Assembly (NCBI GenBank): GCA_009929055.1
Contig: SABI01000048.1
Coordinates: forward strand, 1 to 12,630
Origin: Spirochaetia bacterium
Lineage (GTDB): Bacteria; Spirochaetota; Spirochaetia; Sphaerochaetales; Sphaerochaetaceae
Length of the DNA stretch: 12,630 bases
Reading direction: 5' to 3'
The notes under the pieces were generated by a model. It searched no databases, was not told the DNA's origin, and saw only the letters and a list, made by a program, of their open reading frames with translations. Below, piece after piece: positions 8,221 to 12,630 of the stretch; positions within the stretch are counted from its first letter, which is position 1; each line of letters starts with the position of its first letter. Position numbers and translations under genes: made by a program.

Positions 8221-8961
8221 TTGAGATATATTCAAGTTGTTTTTGCCTTTATGATTGTTATTCCAGCTCTACTTATTTCAATGGTAGTTGCAATTTTTCC
8301 CTCATTTGTTATGCGCCTTATTGGCCTTAAAAAAGCTGCAGATGCCTGGATGTTTCTTAATGCTGTTAATATATCAAAAGTGATCCTGTTCTCACTTGGC
8401 ACAAAAGTGGAAACACATAATAAGCACCTCATTCCCCCCAAAGGCTCTCCTGTATGCTTTGTTGCAAATCATCAAAGTGCTGTGGACATTCCTGTTACTG
8501 TAGGTTTTCTTAATATCTGGGCTGGGTTCATTACTAAAGCAGAACTAAAGAAAATTCCTATCGTGAGTTCATGGATTAAAGCAGTTCATTGTGTATACAT
8601 TGATAGAAAAAGTCCTAGGTCGGCTATAGAAGCAATCTTCAAAGGGGTAGATAACATAAGAGGTGGGATTCCGATGTTCATATTTCCTGAAGGGACTCGA
8701 AGTAAAAATGGAAAAGTTGGAGAATTTAAAACAGGCTCTCTTAAATTAGCCACAAGGGCAAAAGCCATTATTGTTCCTATTTCTATTAGTGGTACAAGAG
8801 AATCATTTGAGGACAAAAAAGGAATTGGAATTCAAAAAATTGTTCTTACGGTGAGTGAACCTATCGACACATCTGTTATGAATGAGACAGAACTAAAAGA
8901 GCTTCCTACTACTGTGTTTAATGCTATAACAGCCCCTTTACTTCTTAATTCATCCAATTAG
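8221..8961 (+). CDS. plsC: 1-acyl-sn-glycerol-3-phosphate acyltransferase (PlsC family)
   Basis: This enzyme acylates lysophosphatidic acid to phosphatidic acid, the second acylation in phospholipid synthesis, at the cytoplasmic face of the membrane. The 246-residue length is usual. Visible family motifs are the catalytic H84-x4-D89 (NHQSAVD), the KAELKKIP segment (106-113) leading to VYIDR (125-129), the FPEGTR phosphate-binding motif (155-160), and VPISISG (185-191). A hydrophobic N-terminal helix (about 4-29) should anchor it. It starts with TTG, supported by a strong AAGGAGG 8 bases upstream, and starts 18 bases after the ABC exporter stop. Acceptor specificity (lysophosphatidate rather than another lysolipid) is family-based inference. 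Confidence 0.93.
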   Translation: MRYIQVVFAFMIVIPALLISMVVAIFPSFVMRLIGLKKAADAWMFLNAVNISKVILFSLGTKVETHNKHLIPPKGSPVCFVANHQSAVDIPVTVGFLNIWAGFITKAELKKIPIVSSWIKAVHCVYIDRKSPRSAIEAIFKGVDNIRGGIPMFIFPEGTRSKNGKVGEFKTGSLKLATRAKAIIVPISISGTRESFEDKKGIGIQKIVLTVSEPIDTSVMNETELKELPTTVFNAITAPLLLNSSN

Positions 8962-8974
8962 GAATTCTTTTAGA

Positions 8975-10390
8975 ATGATTGATATTAATCACCTAGATTT
9001 CTCATACCCTCATTATGGAAAAGTAGCCCAGAATTCTTCTCGATTCGTATTAAAAGATTTTTCTTGTAGTGTCAGGCAAGGGGAGAGGCTTCTTATTATT
9101 GCTCCACCCGATAGTGGAAAAACAACCCTAGCCAAAATTCTTATATTAGGAATTCCTACCTATGGAGGAGGGGAGTTGAAAGGCTCTTTTTCAATAGATG
9201 GAAAGCAAATGAGTGAATTAGAAAGTTATGATCTTGTTGAAACTATTTCCTATATTGGGCAAAATCCGCAAGAACAACTCTTGATGAACACCTGTAGTGA
9301 CGAGATTATTTTTCCTCTCGAGGCATTAGGACTGGAGAAACAAGAAATAAAAAGAGCTCTTATCACTTCTTTAGAACATTGGGGATTAACTCAATTAGCT
9401 GATGTGCACCCTCAAGAATTATCAGGGGGGGAACGTAAAAGACTCTTATTAGCAGTTTCTGAAGCAATTGATGCTAACGTATGGATTTTAGATGAAGTGT
9501 TTGATGACCTCGATGATTATTATAAACAAAAATTACTGACCGCACTAAAAGAGAGAAAAGGGTGTAGTATTACCTTTGCTTCGAGATTTCTCCCTGAATT
9601 TACCAACTTTTTCACTTCTATAGGAACCATAAGAGAGGGTTCTTTTTCGTACATAAGTGAGAGTGAGATAGTTGATGAGCAAATAAAGGAAAAAAAGAGA
9701 AAGATTTTGAGGGAAAAGCATTCCTCTTCTCATTTTTTAAGAATGGAAGATGGAATCATCGTTCATGAGAGGAAGTCGGTGAAAAGTGGTTCTGTGTTTA
9801 CCCTTAATGTTGACGATTTTCATGTAGAACAAGGGGAAATAGTTGCTTTAGTTGGACCAAACGGGTCGGGGAAAAGTACCCTTTCTAGAACTCTTTGTGG
9901 CCTTGATAAAATCATGCAAGGAACCATTTCAGTTGATAATATGGCCATGAACCAACATCAATTAAAAGAGAGGGTAGGATACTTATTCCAAAATCCTGAT
10001 TATTTCCTTTTCTTACCTACTGTATTTGACGAATTAACCTTTTCACTTCGAAGTAATACAAAGATGAGCCATAAAGAGAAAGAAGAATTAGCCCTTGAAT
10101 GTGCCAATTTATTTCACCTCAACCTCACTGATAATCCAACAATGATGAGTTATGGAGAGAGAAAGCGACTACAAGCTGCAGTATATTATCTTCTTAAAAG
10201 ATCTTTTCTTATCATCGATGAAATTGATAGTGGCATAACCTATACCCAAGCATATGAAATTATTGCTCGATACCAAGAATTAGGATGTGGCCTTATTATT
10301 ATCTCTCATGATGCCTCTTTTGCCTCATCTCTAGCCGATAGGACCTACGAGATAGTAGATAACCATGTTCTTCTTAGGAAAAAGAGATGA
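8975..10390 (+). CDS. ecfA: Fused ECF transporter ATPase (EcfA1-EcfA2 in one chain)
   Basis: A 471-residue cytoplasmic protein with two ABC ATPase domains that would power an ECF vitamin or cofactor importer together with EcfT. Domain 1 (about 1-225) has a degenerate Walker A, APPDSGKTT 43-51, with A43 and D46 where glycines are usual. It also has Q-loop Q96, an intact signature LSGGE 149-153, Walker B ILDE 171-174, and R204 where the switch histidine is expected. Domain 2 (about 255-471) has canonical Walker A GPNGSGKST 294-302, Q-loop Q339, a changed signature MSYGE 391-395, Walker B LIIDE 412-416, and switch histidine H445. The domains are joined by a lysine-rich linker near 230-250. The changes pair up so that one composite ATP site is consensus and the other degenerate. 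Only a weak AGGA at 8960-8963 precedes the ATG. The stop overlaps the ecfT start. ECF ATPases are commonly encoded by two separate genes; fusions are known. Confidence 0.92.
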   Translation: MIDINHLDFSYPHYGKVAQNSSRFVLKDFSCSVRQGERLLIIAPPDSGKTTLAKILILGIPTYGGGELKGSFSIDGKQMSELESYDLVETISYIGQNPQEQLLMNTCSDEIIFPLEALGLEKQEIKRALITSLEHWGLTQLADVHPQELSGGERKRLLLAVSEAIDANVWILDEVFDDLDDYYKQKLLTALKERKGCSITFASRFLPEFTNFFTSIGTIREGSFSYISESEIVDEQIKEKKRKILREKHSSSHFLRMEDGIIVHERKSVKSGSVFTLNVDDFHVEQGEIVALVGPNGSGKSTLSRTLCGLDKIMQGTISVDNMAMNQHQLKERVGYLFQNPDYFLFLPTVFDELTFSLRSNTKMSHKEKEELALECANLFHLNLTDNPTMMSYGERKRLQAAVYYLLKRSFLIIDEIDSGITYTQAYEIIARYQELGCGLIIISHDASFASSLADRTYEIVDNHVLLRKKR

Positions 10391-11151
10391 TAAGTAGTAC
10401 CTATATTGCAGGAAGAGGATTCATCTATCATATAGATGCAAGGGCTAAATTGCTGTTTGTGCTTCTTATGTGCCTTGAAATATTTCTCCCTTTTTCTACT
10501 ATTGGAATGTACCTCATTGTGGCGTGTTGTATCGCTATTGCATGGTATGGAACAGGACTAAAGCAAGCTCTTTCCCCCTTAAAAACAATTCTCCCCCTCA
10601 TTATTATCATGATACTCTTTACCCCTTTTACCTATATTGACTCATCAGCAGTAATTGTAGTTAAGGGGCTAACAATAGCAACATATGATGGACTTTTCCA
10701 TTTAAACTTATTGATTGCTCGCTTTACTGCTATCACTTATCTCACCACTCTTTTTGTGTGGACAACGAGCATGAGTGATATAATGCTCACCTTTCGTTTT
10801 TATGGACTTTCTTATAATGGAGCTTTAATCATTACCCTTGCTTTTCGATTCATTCCATTTATTGCTGACTCATTTCATATGATTAGTGATGCCTTCTCAT
10901 TAAGAACACTTAAGGATGTAGAGAACCAGAAAAGAAGTCGTTTGTTCGACATCCTTCCCACTATTTCATGTGTCCTTGTGTTTGCCCTAAAATCAATTCC
11001 CAATTTAGCGATGAGTTTAGAACATAGGGGATTAGGAAGAGGGAATAAAAGAAGCAAATACCATACAATACATGCAAAGGGAACCCTCTTTACCCATCTA
11101 TTCATTTGCGTTATGATTGCCACAACTTTTTACCTCGTGTTTTCTTACTAG
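10387..11151 (+). CDS. ecfT: ECF transporter transmembrane coupling protein EcfT
   Basis: EcfT is the membrane scaffold joining the ATPase domains to the substrate-binding S component. The 254-residue product has the family N-terminal block YHIDARAKLLF (14-24), hydrophobic segments near 22-52, 66-82, 106-124, 143-160 and 236-253, and a cytoplasmic coupling region. In that region the two arginine coupling motifs are recognisable as AFSLRT (169-174) and AMSLEHRG (208-215); the first has threonine where glycine is usual. A basic stretch (about 213-224) follows. The gene starts in an ATGA overlap with the fused ATPase, so the two are probably made in a fixed ratio by coupled translation. It could serve the adjacent S component only, or also S components encoded elsewhere; this window cannot tell. 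Confidence 0.92.
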   Translation: MISSTYIAGRGFIYHIDARAKLLFVLLMCLEIFLPFSTIGMYLIVACCIAIAWYGTGLKQALSPLKTILPLIIIMILFTPFTYIDSSAVIVVKGLTIATYDGLFHLNLLIARFTAITYLTTLFVWTTSMSDIMLTFRFYGLSYNGALIITLAFRFIPFIADSFHMISDAFSLRTLKDVENQKRSRLFDILPTISCVLVFALKSIPNLAMSLEHRGLGRGNKRSKYHTIHAKGTLFTHLFICVMIATTFYLVFSY

Positions 11152-11179
11152 AAATCGAGATATTACATACTTAAATTTT

Positions 11180-11184
11180 GGAGG
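11180..11184 (+). promoter_or_regulatory. Ribosome binding site deciding the S component start
   Basis: GGAGG is 8 bases before ATG 11193. A TTG at 11178 overlaps this site and so cannot be served by it, which makes ATG 11193 the start. Confidence 0.8.
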
Positions 11185-11192
11185 ATAATCTC

Positions 11193-11735
11193 ATGACTCA
11201 AAGACAAAAACGCCGTCCCGCCCTACAAATAGCCCTTGTTGCAATTCTTACAGCTATTACTGTAGTCTTTACCTTAATTGTAAGGGTTCCTACTCCCATC
11301 AAAGGGTACATTTCGTTAGCTGATGTAGTGATTACTTTTAGTGCTTTTCTTTTTGGTCCTCTTACTGCACTAGTTGCTGGGGGACTTGGAACAGGTCTTG
11401 CCGATATTATTGGAGGGTACGCACAATGGGCCCCTTTCTCCTTTTTAATCCATGGTCTTCAAGGTCTTTTGATTGGTCTTATTGCGAAAAAAGGATCTAA
11501 AAGTGGCTATTCAATTGATTCAAATTTATCTCTAATGATTTTAGGTGGTGTCGCTGGAATGGTTGTGATGGCTGGGGGATATTACCTCGTTGGTGGTATG
11601 TTCTATGGATTTGAGCCCGCTCTAGTTGAAATCCCATTAAATCTCATCCAGTCTGGTGTGGGAGTTGTCCTTGGTATTGCTGTTTCTAAAGGGGTGAGTA
11701 AAGCATATCCTGCAGTTCGTGAGTTATCTTGGTAA
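11193..11735 (+). CDS. ECF transporter substrate-specificity (S) component, substrate unassigned
   Basis: A 180-residue integral membrane protein that would bind a vitamin-like substrate and dock on EcfT. About five to six hydrophobic segments are visible (roughly 10-30, 41-55, 56-72, 80-98, 112-136 and 150-166). The first helix carries small-residue spacing A10-x3-A14 and A17-x3-A21, the AxxxA type of motif used to contact EcfT. The segment KGYISLADVV (37-46), followed by FGPLTALVAGGLGTGLADII (54-73), resembles the KGYxNLGD...GGxGSALAD pattern of the riboflavin/HMP-type ECF S-component group. That similarity does not fix the ligand, and no riboswitch lies upstream in the 41-base gap. The start at ATG 11193 is set by a GGAGG 8 bases before it. 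It completes an A-T-S gene set with the two preceding genes and is followed 26 bases later by guaA. Confidence 0.85.
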   Translation: MTQRQKRRPALQIALVAILTAITVVFTLIVRVPTPIKGYISLADVVITFSAFLFGPLTALVAGGLGTGLADIIGGYAQWAPFSFLIHGLQGLLIGLIAKKGSKSGYSIDSNLSLMILGGVAGMVVMAGGYYLVGGMFYGFEPALVEIPLNLIQSGVGVVLGIAVSKGVSKAYPAVRELSW

Positions 11736-11747
11736 TTTATTACCTTT

Positions 11748-11754
11748 AAGGGAG
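11748..11754 (+). promoter_or_regulatory. Ribosome binding site for guaA
   Basis: AAGGGAG lies 7 bases before ATG 11762 and supports the guaA start. Confidence 0.7.
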
Positions 11755-11761
11755 TATATAG

Positions 11762-12630
11762 ATGGAGAAGAAAGAGCACGATACAATTGTAGTTCTTGAT
11801 TTTGGAGCTCAATATAGTCAGTTAATAGCAAGAAGAGTAAGAGAACAACATGTATATAGTTATATTGTTCCTTATACGACTAGTGCCCAAAAGATTAAAG
11901 AACTTGCCCCTAAAGGGATTATTTTTTCAGGTGGACCGATGAGTGTTTCAGTTGCAGGCTCTCCTCGTCCTGATAAAGAAATCTTCTCATTAGGTATTCC
12001 AATTCTTGGCATTTGTTATGGCCTCCAAGTAATGAGTGTAATGAATGGGGGAAGTGTAGAAAGACCCGAGAAGAGAGAATATGGGTTCGCTCACTTGAAC
12101 ATAGTTGAGACCCATTCTTCCCTATTGAAAGGGGTCGATAATAATTCTGTTGTGTGGATGAGTCATGGTGATTCTGTTAAAACATTATTTGATGGAGCAA
12201 CGTGTACAAGTTCAACAGAGAACTGTGAATTTGCTGTAGTTGAAGATGAAAAGAATCAGATGTATGGAGTTCAATTCCATCCAGAAGTAGTCCATACTCC
12301 AATAGGAACCACTTTATTAAAGAACTTTGTTGTAGATATCTGTAAAGCAAATCAAGACTGGTCTATGGAATCTTTCATCGAAACTGAAGTGAATCGTATT
12401 AGAGAAACAGTTGGAGATAAGCAGGTTCTTTGTGGTTTATCTGGAGGAGTTGACTCCTCAGTTGTTGCAGCTCTTTTACACAAAGCAATAGGGGACCAAT
12501 TAATTTGTGTCTTTGTAAATAATGGACTACTTAGAAAAGGGGAAGCAGACCTTGTTATCTCGGTCTTTAAAGAACACTTTAACATACGATTACAGTACGC
12601 AGAGAGTGAAAAACTTTTCCTTGATGCCCG
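11762..12630 (+). CDS. guaA: GMP synthase (glutamine-hydrolysing), 3' end missing
   Basis: GuaA converts XMP to GMP using ATP and glutamine, the last step of guanine nucleotide synthesis, in the cytoplasm. The frame is open to the right edge, giving 289 residues of a protein usually a little over 500. The N-terminal glutamine amidotransferase domain (about 8-195) has VLDFGAQYSQ at 11-20, the oxyanion loop SGGP 56-59, nucleophile C85 in GICYG, and the triad residues H173 and E175 in QFHPE. The ATP pyrophosphatase domain begins near 205, with the P-loop SGGVDS at 227-232 and FVNNGLLRKGE at 251-261. The start ATG has AAGGGAG 7 bases upstream. It follows the ECF S component by 26 bases with no terminator visible, so read-through is likely. 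The dimerisation domain lies outside the window. Confidence 0.97.
   Translation, partial: MEKKEHDTIVVLDFGAQYSQLIARRVREQHVYSYIVPYTTSAQKIKELAPKGIIFSGGPMSVSVAGSPRPDKEIFSLGIPILGICYGLQVMSVMNGGSVERPEKREYGFAHLNIVETHSSLLKGVDNNSVVWMSHGDSVKTLFDGATCTSSTENCEFAVVEDEKNQMYGVQFHPEVVHTPIGTTLLKNFVVDICKANQDWSMESFIETEVNRIRETVGDKQVLCGLSGGVDSSVVAALLHKAIGDQLICVFVNNGLLRKGEADLVISVFKEHFNIRLQYAESEKLFLDA

Noticed and set aside
11118..11160. Possible promoter at the end of ecfT (TTGCCA followed by a TACTAG-like hexamer)
   Set aside because: The second hexamer is a poor match to TATAAT and overlaps the ecfT stop; such partial matches are expected by chance in AT-rich DNA.
11152..11192. Vitamin riboswitch ahead of the S component
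   Set aside because: The gap is only 41 bases, too short for known vitamin riboswitches, and no conserved core or stable hairpin is visible.
11736..11761. Purine riboswitch ahead of guaA
   Set aside because: Only 26 bases separate the genes and they hold the ribosome binding site; no aptamer can fit.
12352..12585. Minus-strand open frame at the right end
   Set aside because: It is antisense to the guaA ATP pyrophosphatase domain, which carries clear family motifs on the + strand.

Overview
The window is AT-rich bacterial DNA holding eleven protein genes, all on the + strand. They are packed with gaps of at most about 41 bases, two 4-base overlaps (ATGA) and one 1-base gap. No RNA gene, mobile element, CRISPR array, convincing promoter or terminator is visible, and there is no gene-free stretch over 300 bases. 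The first gene (rsmG) is cut by the left edge and the last (guaA) by the right edge. Ribosome binding sites are mostly good AGGAGG-like sequences, and GTG and TTG starts are used alongside ATG.

Layout: (1) 1-3913 holds rsmG (16S rRNA methyltransferase, 3' part), uppP (undecaprenyl diphosphatase) and ftsK (DNA translocase), a ribosome/cell envelope/chromosome segregation block. (2) 3930-8202 holds a class IV PLP aminotransferase, an RhlB-like DEAD-box RNA helicase with a long basic tail containing a 17-residue repeat, and a homodimer-type ABC exporter. (3) 8221-8961 is a PlsC-type acyltransferase. (4) 8975-11735 is a complete energy-coupling factor (ECF) vitamin-type importer: a fused double ATPase (EcfA1-EcfA2 in one chain), EcfT and an S component. 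(5) 11762-12630 is the 5' two-thirds or less of guaA (GMP synthase).

Organism: the genes are those of a peptidoglycan-making, low-GC bacterium. The helicase resembles the RhlB branch of DEAD-box proteins rather than the CshA/DeaD type usual in Firmicutes, which together with the overall gene mix makes a spirochaete-like lineage my best guess. This is a low-confidence inference and no marker here settles it.

How the genes work together: the clearest functional unit is the ECF importer. The fused ATPase is coupled to EcfT by a stop/start overlap, and the S component follows after a short gap with its own strong ribosome binding site. Within the fused ATPase the departures from consensus are complementary, predicting one catalytic and one degenerate ATP site. 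The rest is mainly housekeeping content. I see no previously undescribed system; the asymmetric fused ATPase, the orphan-substrate S component and the repeat-bearing helicase tail deserve the closest second look.
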